Below, one piece after another: positions 1-8,431 of a stretch of 40,451 nt of DNA. Source of the stretch: an uncultured Clostridia bacterium (GTDB lineage Bacteria; Bacillota; Clostridia; UBA1381); the NCBI GenBank assembly GCA_934501535.1, contig CAKSUM010000024.1, positions 1 through 40,451 on the forward strand. The letters are read 5' to 3'. Under the pieces are notes generated by a model. That model ran no database searches, was not told the DNA's origin, and was given only the letters and a program-made list of their open reading frames with translations. Within the stretch, counting starts at the first letter, position 1; every line of letters begins with the position of its first letter. A program made the position numbers and the translations under genes.

Positions 1-388
1 AAAATGATATTTTTATTATATACCATTTTGGAGGTCTCGTAAAGACTTTACACAAAATTTGGGGTTGACTCTCATTCCGATTTATTTATTGCATAAAAAA
101 TCAGTCACACGCGCCGTCATTCCTCCTTTTTCGCAAAAAGGCACGCTCGGCTCGCCTGTTCGCTTGTAAACGCACTCACAACGGCTCACAGTCGCTACCA
201 CCCTTTTGCGTGAGCGACTGCGGTGCAAATATCTCTATGGTCTGCCTTTCCCGTTGTCGGAATGGAACTCTGCACCATTTCGATTTTTCTTATGCAGTTG
301 AAAAATATGCCGAAAGGCGGCAAAATTGAATTAAGCCGCTGTTAACAGGCATTATAAATATGGGAGAAACTGATGATAAAACATACTA
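1..388. other. Non-coding, hairpin-rich intergenic stretch
   Basis: No gene with a credible start is visible. The stretch holds several inverted repeats: CAGTCGCT (189-196) with AGCGACTG (213-220), GGTGCA (221-226) with TGCACC further on near 272, and an imperfect AT-rich hairpin in the first 32 bases. On the minus strand one frame stays open from about 232 down to a TAA at 82-84, without a plausible start and ribosome site at its beginning. The overall look is of an old extragenic repeat or a decayed coding fragment. The left part is cut by the window edge. Confidence 0.5.
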
Positions 389-417
389 TTGCAGGCAAAT
401 ATTTTCTATGATATAAT
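389..417 (+). promoter_or_regulatory. Sigma-A type promoter of the GH28 gene
   Basis: TTGCAG at 389-394 and a perfect TATAAT at 412-417 are separated by 17 bases. The start codon at 441 follows about 23 bases after the -10 box, so the leader is short and leaves no room for a riboswitch. Confidence 0.75.
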
Positions 418-440
418 GTTTTCAGGAAATGAGGGATAAC

Positions 441-1847
441 ATGAAAATTTTTAATATTCTGGATTATGGTGTAAAAAGCGGCGCTGACACGCTTCAGACC
501 AAAGAAATTCAAGCTGCGATAGATGACTGCTTTTTGAGCGGTGGGGGAGAGGTTATCGTTCCGGACGGTACATATCTGACCGGTGACATAAGGCTCAGAA
601 GTAATATTACCCTTCATCTGCTTGAAAATGCACGAATAGTGGGAAGCCGCAATCCGTTGGATTATTTTAATCACAGGAACGATAAAATTGAACCGCTGGC
701 AAAAGACCGGATTACCGATAAGCTGATAAATAACAGCGCTGCGATGAGTGCCGATATACCGAAAAATATCTCTGAACTGAAGGGCACGCAGGAATTTGAA
801 AAATGGCTTTCGAGGCAATGGCTGAAGAAAATCCCGTCAAGCAGATGGATGAATGCAATTATTCGTGCCATAGATGCCGAAAATGTGAAAATAGTCGGTG
901 AAAGAGGCTCGGTTATTGACGGTGCGAATTGCTATGACCCTTTGGGCGAGGGATATTGCAGAGGTCCGCATGCAATAAACTTTTTTGGCTGCAAGAATAT
1001 CTGTTTTGAGGGATATGCGGTAAAAGACAGTGCAAATTGGGCACACAACATTTTGTATTGTGACAATGTTGTATTTAAAAATGTAACGGTAGAGGCAGGA
1101 CATGACGGGATTGATGTTTCGGGTTGCAGTAATGTTAATATTATCGGATGCAGACTTTATACCGGTGATGACTGTATTGCAGGGTTTGCAAATACGAATG
1201 TATTTATCTCCGGCTGTGAACTGAATTCATCATGCAGTACGCTGAGATTTGGCGGAACAAATGTTTTCGTTTCAAAATGCCGCATGTACGGACCGGGAAA
1301 ATTCGCTATGAGAGGTTTAATGACCGATGAAGAAAAGAAGTCATCCACGCCTTCAAAAAGCGGTTGGGGACCTCTTGCTGCGTTTACATATTATGCGTCA
1401 TATTCATTGGACATAGATAATCAGCCGGGAAATATTATTATTTCCGACTGCAAAATTGAAAATGCGGATAAAATTCTGCATTATAACTATTCCGGTACGG
1501 AAAGATGGCAGCTTAACAGACCGCTTGCTGACATCACTTTTGAAAATACGGACGCCGACAATATTAAGTATCCTATGATACTGTACGGGGATGAAGTTCA
1601 AAAAATTACGTTAAAACTTGATAACATGAACATTTCATTTAGTGATAAATTCCCAAGCGACAGTCTGATTCATGCCTGCAACTATGAGCGGATTATTCTG
1701 AAAAATGTCAATGTCAAAAACTTAAAAGGCGAGAATGTAATCAAAGCGTGGTCGGACGGTGAAACGATTTTTGAAAATGTAGATGCCGGAGATGCAAAAT
1801 GCGGTGTTGCTGTGCAGAAATCGGAATTTATCACAAATGTGATTTAG
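441..1847 (+). CDS. Glycoside hydrolase family 28 (polygalacturonase-like) protein
   Basis: A 468-residue right-handed beta-helix hydrolase. The N-terminus (ILDYGVKSGADTLQT, then a GGGEVIVPDGTY block) is the typical opening of pectate-lyase-superfold GH28 enzymes, which hydrolyse galacturonan or related pectic oligosaccharides. The probable catalytic acids lie in HDGIDVSGC (about residues 221-229) and TGDDCIA (about 241-247), matching the family's Asp and Asp-Asp positions. No signal peptide is visible, so it probably acts in the cytoplasm on imported oligosaccharides. An in-frame ATG 12 bases upstream exists, but GAGGGA sits correctly for the ATG at 441. It stands alone with its own promoter and terminator. 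Exact substrate is unknown; the fold assignment is firm. Confidence 0.85.
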   Translation: MKIFNILDYGVKSGADTLQTKEIQAAIDDCFLSGGGEVIVPDGTYLTGDIRLRSNITLHLLENARIVGSRNPLDYFNHRNDKIEPLAKDRITDKLINNSAAMSADIPKNISELKGTQEFEKWLSRQWLKKIPSSRWMNAIIRAIDAENVKIVGERGSVIDGANCYDPLGEGYCRGPHAINFFGCKNICFEGYAVKDSANWAHNILYCDNVVFKNVTVEAGHDGIDVSGCSNVNIIGCRLYTGDDCIAGFANTNVFISGCELNSSCSTLRFGGTNVFVSKCRMYGPGKFAMRGLMTDEEKKSSTPSKSGWGPLAAFTYYASYSLDIDNQPGNIIISDCKIENADKILHYNYSGTERWQLNRPLADITFENTDADNIKYPMILYGDEVQKITLKLDNMNISFSDKFPSDSLIHACNYERIILKNVNVKNLKGENVIKAWSDGETIFENVDAGDAKCGVAVQKSEFITNVI

Positions 1848-1888
1848 TGTTTTAATTTCGCGGATCTCACGAAACGGCAAATACAAAT

Positions 1889-1923
1889 AAAAATCGGCAG
1901 GCACTTTCGTACCTGCCGATTTT
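1889..1923. terminator. Bidirectional intrinsic terminator between GH28 gene and tRNA-Gly
   Basis: A 12-bp perfect stem AAAATCGGCAGG / CCTGCCGATTTT with a 10-base loop. On the minus strand it is followed by a T-rich tract directly after the tRNA 3' end; on the plus strand by TTTT. It serves both converging genes. Confidence 0.85.
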
Positions 1924-1997
1924 GGAGCGGAAGACGAGATTCGAACTCGCGACGTTCACCTTGGCAAGGTGACGCTCTACCACTGAGCCACTCCCGC
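1923..1997 (-). tRNA. tRNA-Gly (GCC)
   Basis: The minus strand folds into a cloverleaf of 75 bases. The acceptor stem is GCGGGAG with CTTCCGC (one G-U pair), the anticodon loop is CTTGCCAA giving anticodon GCC, the T arm contains GTTCGAATC, and the 3' CCA is encoded (1923-1925). A strong promoter lies just upstream and a terminator directly downstream, so it is a single-gene unit. Confidence 0.97.
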
Positions 1998-2010
1998 AAA
2001 TCACTTACTC

Positions 2011-2039
2011 ATTATATCAGATACTATGGTATTTGTCAA
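2011..2039 (-). promoter_or_regulatory. Promoter of tRNA-Gly
   Basis: On the minus strand TTGACA (2034-2039) and TATAAT (2011-2016) are both perfect consensus boxes with a 17-base spacer, 13 bases ahead of the mature tRNA 5' end. Confidence 0.88.
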
Positions 2040-2123
2040 TACGAAAGAGTAAAAAAATATATTTTTTTTGCAAAAAGCACGATTTTATTTCTTTATTGAT
2101 TAAGTAAATTTATAAGTCTGATA

Positions 2124-2152
2124 TTGACAAAATATATAAAAAAGTATACAAT
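2124..2152 (+). promoter_or_regulatory. Promoter of the aconitase gene
   Basis: TTGACA (2124-2129) and TACAAT (2147-2152) with a 17-base spacer, about 30 bases upstream of the start codon. Confidence 0.75.
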
Positions 2153-2182
2153 TATTATATATGAATAACGGAGGAAATATAT

Positions 2183-4114
2183 ATGGGATTGACGTTAACA
2201 GAAAAGATACTCAAAGCTCATCTTGTTGAGGGTGAGATGATTAAGGGGAGCGAAATCGGAATAAAAATCGACCAGACTCTCACGCAGGACGCTACGGGAA
2301 CAATGGCATATCTTGAATTTGAGGCTATGGGAGTTCCGCGCGTTAAGACGGAAAAAAGCGTGGCATATATCGATCATAATACATTGCAGTCGGGCTTTGA
2401 AAATGCGGACGATCACCGCTTTATAGGCAGCGTGTGCAAAAAGCACGGAATATATTTTTCACGGCCGGGAAACGGCATTTGCCATCAAGTTCATCTTGAG
2501 CGTTTCGGTATCCCGGGCAAAACGCTTATCGGTTCGGACAGCCACACCCCGACGGGCGGAGGCATAGGAATGATTGCCATAGGCGCCGGCGGTATGGACG
2601 TTGCTGTTGCAATGGGCGGCGGAACGTATTATATAACATGTCCTAAGGTTGTAAAGGTAAATCTCAGCGGAAAGCTCAGCCCGTGGGTGTCGGCAAAAGA
2701 TGTAATTCTTGAGGTTTTGAAACGCTTGTCGGTAAAGGGCGGCGTGGGAAAGGTAATCGAATACTGCGGCGACGGAGTTAAAACTCTGTCTGTTCCCGAA
2801 CGTGCAACGATCACTAACATGGGAGCGGAACTTGGTGCAACAACATCGATTTTCCCGTCCGACGAAAATACGCGCGTATTCCTGGCGGCACAGGGCAGAG
2901 AAAATGACTATACACCGCTTTCGGCCGATGATGACGCGGTTTATGATGAGGTTGTGGAAATAAATCTGTCGGAGCTTGAACCGCTTGCAGCATGTCCTCA
3001 TTCTCCGGACAATGTAAAGTCTGTCAATGAAATAGGGAAAATGAAGATTGACCAGGTATGTATCGGTTCATGCACGAACTCATCGCTGCTTGACATGATG
3101 AAGGTGGCGCACATACTGAAAGGAAAAACGGTTGACCCGGGCGTGTCGCTTGCTATTGCTCCCGGCTCAAAACAGGTTCTTAACATGCTTGCGGAAAACG
3201 GTGCCCTCGGTATCATGATTGACGCAGGTGCGAGAATTTTGGAAAGCGCGTGCGGACCTTGTATTGGAATGGGGCAATCGCCAAATTCAAAGGGAATTTC
3301 ACTGCGCACGTTCAACCGCAACTTTGAGGGACGCTCGGGAACAAAGGACGGTCAGATTTACCTTGTTTCTCCGGAAACGGCGGCAATTTCGGCTATAAAC
3401 GGATACCTCACCGACCCGAGAGAAATCGGTGAAATGCCCGATATTGAAATCCCCAAGCTGTTTAAAATAAATGACAACATGATTGTTCCGCCGATTGATG
3501 CGGATAAGATGGATACTGTGGAAATTTTGCGCGGCCCCAACATAAAACCGTTCCCGGTTTCCGGCCCGCTTGATGAAAATATTGAGGCTCAGGTAAGCCT
3601 TAAGGTCGGCGACAATATCACGACAGACCATATCATGCCTGCCGGTGCGAAAATTCTGCCGCTGCGCTCCAATATTCCGAAGATTTCGGAATACTGCTTT
3701 GCGGTATGCGACGAGCACTTCCATGACAGAGCGCTCGAAATGGGCAAATCAATTATTATCGGCGGCTCAAACTACGGACAGGGCTCATCACGTGAGCATG
3801 CGGCGCTTGCTCCGCTGTATCTGGGCGTTAAAGCGGTAATAACAAAATCGTTTGCAAGAATTCACATGGCAAATCTTGTTAATGCAGGAATTGTTCCGCT
3901 GACATTCGCCGATGAAAACGATTATGAAAAAATCGACCAAACCGATTTGCTGGAAATCCGCGATATTATAGGTCAGCTGAAGAACGGAGATACCGTTACG
4001 GTTACGGATAAAACGAAGGGCTTTGATTTTACCGCCAATGTTTCGCTTTCCGAACGCCAGCGCGATATGCTGTATGCCGGCGGACTTTTAAACTATACCA
4101 AAAACAACGCGTAA
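2183..4114 (+). CDS. Aconitate hydratase
   Basis: A 643-residue aconitase that isomerises citrate and isocitrate through cis-aconitate, using a [4Fe-4S] cluster. Cluster ligands are visible as Cys297 (in CIGSCTNSS) and Cys357/Cys360 (in CGPCIG). Substrate-site motifs are SDSHTPTGGG (from residue 118) and GGSNYGQGSSREHAA (from about 527) in the swivel domain. The length of about 640 is that of the shorter single-chain aconitases common in Clostridia, not the roughly 900-residue AcnA. GGAGG precedes the ATG. It is monocistronic: no citrate synthase or isocitrate dehydrogenase gene is next to it. Its probable role is making 2-oxoglutarate for glutamate synthesis. Homoaconitase or isopropylmalate isomerase is less likely because both domains are in one chain of this length. 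Confidence 0.93.
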   Translation: MGLTLTEKILKAHLVEGEMIKGSEIGIKIDQTLTQDATGTMAYLEFEAMGVPRVKTEKSVAYIDHNTLQSGFENADDHRFIGSVCKKHGIYFSRPGNGICHQVHLERFGIPGKTLIGSDSHTPTGGGIGMIAIGAGGMDVAVAMGGGTYYITCPKVVKVNLSGKLSPWVSAKDVILEVLKRLSVKGGVGKVIEYCGDGVKTLSVPERATITNMGAELGATTSIFPSDENTRVFLAAQGRENDYTPLSADDDAVYDEVVEINLSELEPLAACPHSPDNVKSVNEIGKMKIDQVCIGSCTNSSLLDMMKVAHILKGKTVDPGVSLAIAPGSKQVLNMLAENGALGIMIDAGARILESACGPCIGMGQSPNSKGISLRTFNRNFEGRSGTKDGQIYLVSPETAAISAINGYLTDPREIGEMPDIEIPKLFKINDNMIVPPIDADKMDTVEILRGPNIKPFPVSGPLDENIEAQVSLKVGDNITTDHIMPAGAKILPLRSNIPKISEYCFAVCDEHFHDRALEMGKSIIIGGSNYGQGSSREHAALAPLYLGVKAVITKSFARIHMANLVNAGIVPLTFADENDYEKIDQTDLLEIRDIIGQLKNGDTVTVTDKTKGFDFTANVSLSERQRDMLYAGGLLNYTKNNA

Positions 4115-4120
4115 AATTAT

Positions 4121-4162
4121 AAAAACACTCTCAGCCGATAAAGCGGCAGGGAGTGTTTTCTT
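4121..4162 (+). terminator. Intrinsic terminator of the aconitase gene
   Basis: Stem AAAACACTC (4122-4130) / GAGTGTTTT (4151-4159), with a further CCG/CGG pairing inside the loop, then TCTTT. Confidence 0.8.
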
Positions 4163-4286
4163 TATGCAATGAAATACCGCCCGCTATGCAGACGGATATT
4201 TATGCAATAATGCCCGATGCGGTGCGGATGGGTATTTTTTGCGTGAGCGTATGCAAAATACGTTTTTCAGGGTTTAATTTCGGGGT

Positions 4287-4511
4287 TTATTTTTTCGGAA
4301 AACGGTTTTTAATTTGCGAAACACCGCAGATATAATTCATGTCCACATCATAGAAACGGGCGAGAATTACTGCACTTTCTATCGGCAGACGTATTCTTCC
4401 CGTTTCGTAGTCCGAATAGGTTCGCTGGCTTATATTAAGTTTATCGGCAATTTCTTTCTGACTTTTGTCGCTGTCCTCGCGCAGCGCTCGTATTATCTCG
4501 GCAATATCCAT
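4287..4511 (-). CDS. XRE/Cro-family helix-turn-helix regulator
   Basis: A 74-residue single-domain DNA-binding protein. The helix-turn-helix is plain: ALREDSDKSQKEIADKLNIS then QRTYSDYETGRIRLP, which is the Cro/C1 pattern with recognition helix around TYSDYE. The start is taken as the ATG at 4511 because AAGGAG lies nine bases upstream; a TTG nine bases earlier would abut the ribosome site. It is transcribed divergently from the small Cys-rich gene across about 100 bases, so the usual inference is that it represses itself and that neighbour. No effector or sensor domain is present. Confidence 0.85.
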   Translation of the reverse strand: MDIAEIIRALREDSDKSQKEIADKLNISQRTYSDYETGRIRLPIESAVILARFYDVDMNYICGVSQIKNRFPKK

Positions 4512-4534
4512 TTGCGGCAACTCCTTTTACGGTT

Positions 4535-4589
4535 ATTATACACCGGTGTTTATTACACTACCAGCATTTAGCACAATATACACTATAAT
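4535..4589. promoter_or_regulatory. Divergent promoter region between XRE gene and small Cys-rich gene
   Basis: Minus strand: TATAAT at 4535-4540 for the XRE gene. Plus strand: TATAAT at 4584-4589 for the small gene, whose AAGGAGG ribosome site starts nine bases later. Neither has a good -35 box, as is common for promoters overlapping repressor sites. The spacer holds ACACCGGTGT (4540-4549), a perfect 10-bp palindrome that is a candidate operator. Confidence 0.5.
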
Positions 4590-4610
4590 ATATGTGTAAG
4601 GAGGGATATA

Positions 4611-4830
4611 ATGAAAAGATTGCGGACTGAAATTAAGGCGGCATTTTATTATATTGTCAGGCGCATGTGCAATAATAAAAATCGATGCGACAGGCATAAT
4701 GCTGACTCCGGGAAACGGCGGCAGAGATTGTGCCGGAAATGGGGAGCATGTAAATAAGAGGGGCAATGTAATCGAATGTTGCTGCGACGAGTGCGATTAC
4801 CTGCTGTGCTGCGAGGGCGAACAAAGGTGA
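4611..4830 (+). pseudogene. Small Cys-rich protein gene, apparently split by a one-base insertion in an A5 run
   Basis: An ATG at 4611 has an excellent ribosome site (AAGGAGG) but its frame stops at 4757 after 48 basic residues with no protein-like character beyond residue 23. In the next frame, 4681-4830 encodes a convincing segment: IDATGIMLTPGNGGRDC, then GNVIECCCDECDYLLCC and a TGA. Deleting one A from the run at 4677-4681 would join them into a 72-residue protein with a Cys pattern D-C-x15-CCC-x2-C-x4-CC that looks metal-binding. An internal ATG at 4699 would give only 43 residues and has no ribosome site. I do not recognise the family with certainty. Options are a real frameshift mutation, a sequence error in the homopolymer, or programmed +1 frameshifting. 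It lies between an XRE gene and spoIIIAA. Confidence 0.5.
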
Positions 4831-4877
4831 CATGAAAATTATCATGCCGCTTTTTTTATTTTAAGAATAGGATTATG

Positions 4878-4905
4878 TTCTATTTTTATGTAAACAGCAT
4901 AGTAT
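4878..4905 (+). promoter_or_regulatory. Possible sigma-E type promoter of the spoIIIA operon
   Basis: CATAGTAT at 4898-4905 resembles the sigma-E -10 element (CATACAAT), and TTCTATT at 4878-4884 is placed about 13 bases upstream as a weak -35. In Bacillus the spoIIIA operon is under sigma-E, which motivates the assignment; the sequence match alone is modest. No sigma-A pair is seen here. Confidence 0.35.
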
Positions 4906-4926
4906 AGAGGGAAAGAGGTGGACAAC

Positions 4927-5799
4927 ATGTTTACATTAGCCAAGGAAGATTACAGCACGGGGCAGGAATTGTTATCATCGCTGCCGGAAAGGATAGCGGC
5001 GTGCCTTTCGGGGGCGGAAACGGACAGGCTGATGGAGGTGCGGCTGCGGTGTGGCTCGGCACTCACTGTAATACGGACGGACGGCAGTTATTTTGTCGCG
5101 CCGGGCGGCAGGCTTACTCATGATTACGGGTCTGCCGTAAAAGTGACGTCACATGATATTCGCCGCGGAATGGAACTTATTACACGCTGTTCGGTGTATG
5201 CATATGAGAGTGAAATCAGAAACGGATATATTACGCTCGCCGGTGGTCATCGCGTCGGCATCTGCGGCGACGCGGTGTGCGAGAACGGTAAAATATCGCA
5301 CATGCGCAGCGTGCAGGCTTTGAATTATCGGTATGCACGCGAAATAATCGGAGCGGCGGACGGTGTAATGGACAGAATAACGGACGGTAACACGATAAAA
5401 AATACCGTGATTATTTCACCGCCGATGTGCGGCAAAACCACGATGCTGCGTGATATTGCACGAAGCCTATCGCTCATGGGAAAACGCGTTTCGATAGTAG
5501 ACGAACGGTGCGAAATTGCCGCATTGTCTTTCGGAGAATCGCCGTTTGACTTGGGTGCCGGCTGCGATGTGCTGTCGGGCGTAAACAAGGCGGACGGTAT
5601 GCTTTTAATGCTGCGTTCCATGTCGCCCGATGTGATAATTACGGATGAAATCGGCGATGATAAGGATTTTGCGGCAATAAGAGAAATAAAAAAACGCGGA
5701 GTCAGCATAATAACAACTCTGCATGGCGGCATAAATGTGCAGCCGGAGGAATTTGATTTAATAATCAGACTCGGCGGTGTGGGAAAATGCTTAAACTGA
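4927..5799 (+). CDS. spoIIIAA: Stage III sporulation protein AA (ATPase)
   Basis: A 290-residue secretion-type ATPase of the SpoIIIA-SpoIIQ channel, which sits in the mother-cell membrane facing the forespore. The Walker A motif is PPMCGKTT (about residues 165-172) and Walker B is DVIITDE (about 235-241). The family block ITLAGGHRVGI is present near residue 102. The ATG at 4927 is preferred (AGGTGG five bases upstream); a GTG at 4918 is possible. It is first in an eight-gene operon and overlaps spoIIIAB by 13 bases, which implies translational coupling. Length is close to the roughly 307 residues of the Bacillus protein. Confidence 0.95.
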   Translation: MFTLAKEDYSTGQELLSSLPERIAACLSGAETDRLMEVRLRCGSALTVIRTDGSYFVAPGGRLTHDYGSAVKVTSHDIRRGMELITRCSVYAYESEIRNGYITLAGGHRVGICGDAVCENGKISHMRSVQALNYRYAREIIGAADGVMDRITDGNTIKNTVIISPPMCGKTTMLRDIARSLSLMGKRVSIVDERCEIAALSFGESPFDLGAGCDVLSGVNKADGMLLMLRSMSPDVIITDEIGDDKDFAAIREIKKRGVSIITTLHGGINVQPEEFDLIIRLGGVGKCLN

Positions 5800-6281
5800 C
5801 AGGAGCACTGTTTATAATTCTGTCCTCGGCAATTCTGGGTTTTTACAAGGCATACACTCTCAAACAGCGATGCGACAGTCTGGACAAAATTATTGCGGCG
5901 CTTAAAACGCTTAAAACCGAAATCTTGTATACAAAAAGGGACATAAAAAGTATTTTTATGTCAATCGGGGACACACAAAATTTGCAGTTATTTTGTTGCG
6001 CCGCGGAAAAGATGGATACCGAAAATTGCAGACGGGCGCTCTGCGACAGTGTTGACGAACAAAAAATGTACTTATTAGGGACAGATAATAAGGTTTTGAA
6101 AATTCTTGCGGAAAACCTCGGCATGACAGATACCGAAACACAAACCGGAGCAATTGAGCATGCATGTATACGGCTTGAGGAAGCGCGTAAAAACGCCGGT
6201 ACGGAGTATGAAAAAAACAGCAGATTATACCGCAGCGCAGGCATTTTATGCGGGCTTTTGACGGTAATTCTTTTATACTGA
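5787..6281 (+). CDS. spoIIIAB: Stage III sporulation protein AB
   Basis: A 164-residue membrane protein with an N-terminal transmembrane segment (LTGALFIILSSAILGFYKAY), a helical middle, and a hydrophobic C-terminus (SAGILCGLLTVILLY). This arrangement resembles type II secretion GspF-like platform proteins, as known for SpoIIIAB (about 171 residues in Bacillus). It begins inside the end of spoIIIAA and is followed 14 bases later by spoIIIAC. Confidence 0.93.
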   Translation: MLKLTGALFIILSSAILGFYKAYTLKQRCDSLDKIIAALKTLKTEILYTKRDIKSIFMSIGDTQNLQLFCCAAEKMDTENCRRALCDSVDEQKMYLLGTDNKVLKILAENLGMTDTETQTGAIEHACIRLEEARKNAGTEYEKNSRLYRSAGILCGLLTVILLY

Positions 6282-6295
6282 CGGGAGGAAATATT

Positions 6296-6490
6296 ATGGA
6301 CGTGGATTTGATTTTCAGAATAGCCGGAGTGGGCATTGTGGTGGCGGTGCTTAACCAGCTTTTGATACGTTCCGGACGTGAAGAACAGGCTCTTTTGACA
6401 ACCATTGCCGGACTTGTGGTTGTTTTGTATGTTCTGACAAAGGAAATAGGCGGGCTGTTTGAGTCAATCAAACAGATTTTTAATCTGTAG
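6296..6490 (+). CDS. spoIIIAC: Stage III sporulation protein AC
   Basis: A 64-residue protein with two membrane helices, one around IFRIAGVGIVVAVLNQLLI and one around LLTTIAGLVVVLYVLT. The motif RSGREEQALL between them is typical of SpoIIIAC. GGGAGG precedes the ATG at 6296; the frame is open further upstream, but that part overlaps spoIIIAB and has no ribosome site. SpoIIIAC and SpoIIIAD are integral parts of the SpoIIIA complex. Confidence 0.93.
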   Translation: MDVDLIFRIAGVGIVVAVLNQLLIRSGREEQALLTTIAGLVVVLYVLTKEIGGLFESIKQIFNL

Positions 6491-6492
6491 CT

Positions 6493-6885
6493 ATGGAAAT
6501 TACAAGAATTATCGGCGTGGGAATTATCGGCGTTATTCTTTCGGTCACAGTGAAAAATTACAGACCCGAGCTGGGCATTTGTACGGCGCTTGCAACCGGG
6601 ATAGTTATTCTTGCAATGGTTATTCCACATTTGGAAAGTGCAATCGGGGACATATATTCTCTGTGCGGCAAATCGGAAATTAATGTCGGATACATAAAAA
6701 TCGTTATAAAGATAATCGGTATTGCATATGTAACTCAATTCGCGGCGGAGCTTGCAAAAGACGCGGGGGAGGGGGCGGCTGCAAAGAAAATCGAGTTTGC
6801 CGGTAAAGTGTTTATGCTTGCCATGATGATGCCTGTTGTTAAAAGTTTGCTTAATCTTATTATAGATACTCTGTCTATGTTCTGA
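6493..6885 (+). CDS. spoIIIAD: Stage III sporulation protein AD
   Basis: A 130-residue protein with about four hydrophobic segments, starting two bases after the spoIIIAC stop with no clear ribosome site, so translation is probably coupled. The block FAAELAKDAGEGAAAKKIEF (about residues 84-103) is characteristic of SpoIIIAD. Bacillus length is 133. Confidence 0.93.
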   Translation: MEITRIIGVGIIGVILSVTVKNYRPELGICTALATGIVILAMVIPHLESAIGDIYSLCGKSEINVGYIKIVIKIIGIAYVTQFAAELAKDAGEGAAAKKIEFAGKVFMLAMMMPVVKSLLNLIIDTLSMF

Positions 6886-6920
6886 TTAGGGACATAAAAC
6901 ATGACAAAAGGGGACATATA

Positions 6921-7997
6921 ATGAAAAAAGTGTTTCTTGTATTGATGACGCTTATTCTTTTCCTGCCCGCGGTGCATGCCGAGGAAAATACGCACGAGTT
7001 TGAAATAAGCGGCGAAAGTTTTTATAACAGAAAAACGCGTGAAATAATAACGGGAAAACTTGACCTTAATCCGATAAATATAATAAACGGATTTGCAGAC
7101 GATGTTTTCACTGAAATTAATGAAACTAAATCCATGCTCAAATCGATACTGATAATTGCCGCCGCCTCCGGAGTTTTGCGCGTACTTTCGGAATCCTTCG
7201 GAGGGGGCGAGGCGACCGGCGCTGCATTTTTCGCATGTTTTCTGATGATAACCGGTTCCGCCGTTAAAATTTTTTCCGAGGCGGTAGGCTACGGCGTGGA
7301 AATAATACACGCGCTGTGCGGATTTATAACAAAATTTGAGCCGGTTTTTATCGGATTTTTGGTATCGAGCGGCGCCGTCACGCAGGCTGCGGCATTCAGC
7401 CCGGTGATGACGTCCAGCATATACGTTCTGAGCCTTATTGTCGATAAATGCATTTTGCCGCTTACATATTTTTCGGCGGTTTTGGGGATTGTTAACAACC
7501 TCGGAAACAGAATTGAAATCGGTACGCTCAACAGCCTTATAAAATCGGTATCAAAGTGGATACTGACCGGTGTGCTGACCTTATTTTCCGCAATACTCAC
7601 TCTGTACGGAATAAGCACAAGCTCGCTTAACAACCTGACAACCAGGGGAATAAAATTTGCGGTGGGCAGCTTTGTACCGGTGGTCGGCGGATTGCTGTCC
7701 GACAGTATCGACACGGTGCTGTCCGGTGCGCGGCTCATGAAAAACGCCGTGGGCACCGCCGGCATGATAACCGTTATCTCCATGTCATGTATTCCGATTA
7801 TAAAAATTTGGATAATGTTTATGATGCTGCGGATAACGGCGGCTTTCTGCGAACCGTTTTCCGACAAGCACATAACCGGCGTACTCTTATCGGTTGCGGA
7901 TTCGGTGCAGACGGTCTTTTCGATGGTAATAACCGCGGTAATGCTCTTTATAATATCGATAGGAATAATTCTGACATCAACGGGGGTGGGACTGTGA
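6921..7997 (+). CDS. spoIIIAE: Stage III sporulation protein AE
   Basis: A 358-residue polytopic membrane protein. It has a cleavable-looking signal sequence (KKVFLVLMTLILFLPAVHA), an extracytoplasmic stretch, then about six to seven hydrophobic helices. SpoIIIAE is the likely polytopic membrane core of the channel apparatus. Bacillus protein is about 399 residues; the difference is at the N-terminal region. AAAGGGG precedes the ATG, and the stop overlaps the GTG start of spoIIIAF. Confidence 0.93.
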   Translation: MKKVFLVLMTLILFLPAVHAEENTHEFEISGESFYNRKTREIITGKLDLNPINIINGFADDVFTEINETKSMLKSILIIAAASGVLRVLSESFGGGEATGAAFFACFLMITGSAVKIFSEAVGYGVEIIHALCGFITKFEPVFIGFLVSSGAVTQAAAFSPVMTSSIYVLSLIVDKCILPLTYFSAVLGIVNNLGNRIEIGTLNSLIKSVSKWILTGVLTLFSAILTLYGISTSSLNNLTTRGIKFAVGSFVPVVGGLLSDSIDTVLSGARLMKNAVGTAGMITVISMSCIPIIKIWIMFMMLRITAAFCEPFSDKHITGVLLSVADSVQTVFSMVITAVMLFIISIGIILTSTGVGL

Positions 7998-8431
7998 AAG
8001 AGTATATCATTACAATTGCAATTGCGGCTCTTGCGGCGGCAGCGGCGGACATTCTCGCACCGAAAGAATGGGATAAATACATACGCATCATAATCGGTTT
8101 TCTGATTTTATCGGTGCTTATTGCACCCGTCGCGGAGTTTCGGCATGTGCAGCTAATGCCGGTCACGGAGAATTACGAAATTAATGATGAGCCGCTGAAA
8201 GACAGTGTTTCCGAGGAAATGCGCCGCCGTGTGGAGGAGGATATAGAACAGAGAATACAAGATGAATACGGCGTCAAAGCAAGCGCCGCCGCGGAAATCG
8301 ATATTGATGACGAACACAAAATCCGCGGCGTGAAAGCAATAAAAATACGGTGCTGGCAAAATCCGCGCGGAATGATTGACCGCATAAAAAATGTGTATGG
8401 GTGTGATAAGGTTGAACTTGACATTGAATGA
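7994..8431 (+). CDS. spoIIIAF: Stage III sporulation protein AF
   Basis: A 145-residue protein with two N-terminal membrane helices (KEYIITIAIAALAAAAADIL and IRIIIGFLILSVLIAPVAEF) and a soluble C-terminal domain, the SpoIIIAF layout. The start is the GTG at 7994, which shares bases with the TGA of spoIIIAE (GTGA overlap). The frame is open further upstream inside spoIIIAE, but that segment is out-of-frame shadow. It is shorter than the roughly 206 residues in Bacillus. Confidence 0.88.
   Translation: MKEYIITIAIAALAAAAADILAPKEWDKYIRIIIGFLILSVLIAPVAEFRHVQLMPVTENYEINDEPLKDSVSEEMRRRVEEDIEQRIQDEYGVKASAAAEIDIDDEHKIRGVKAIKIRCWQNPRGMIDRIKNVYGCDKVELDIE

Noticed and set aside
82..232. Minus-strand small protein gene in the first 250 bases
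   Set aside because: The frame opens after a stop with no start and ribosome site; the only ATG with AAGGAGG nearby has a spacing of two bases and would give just a dozen residues.
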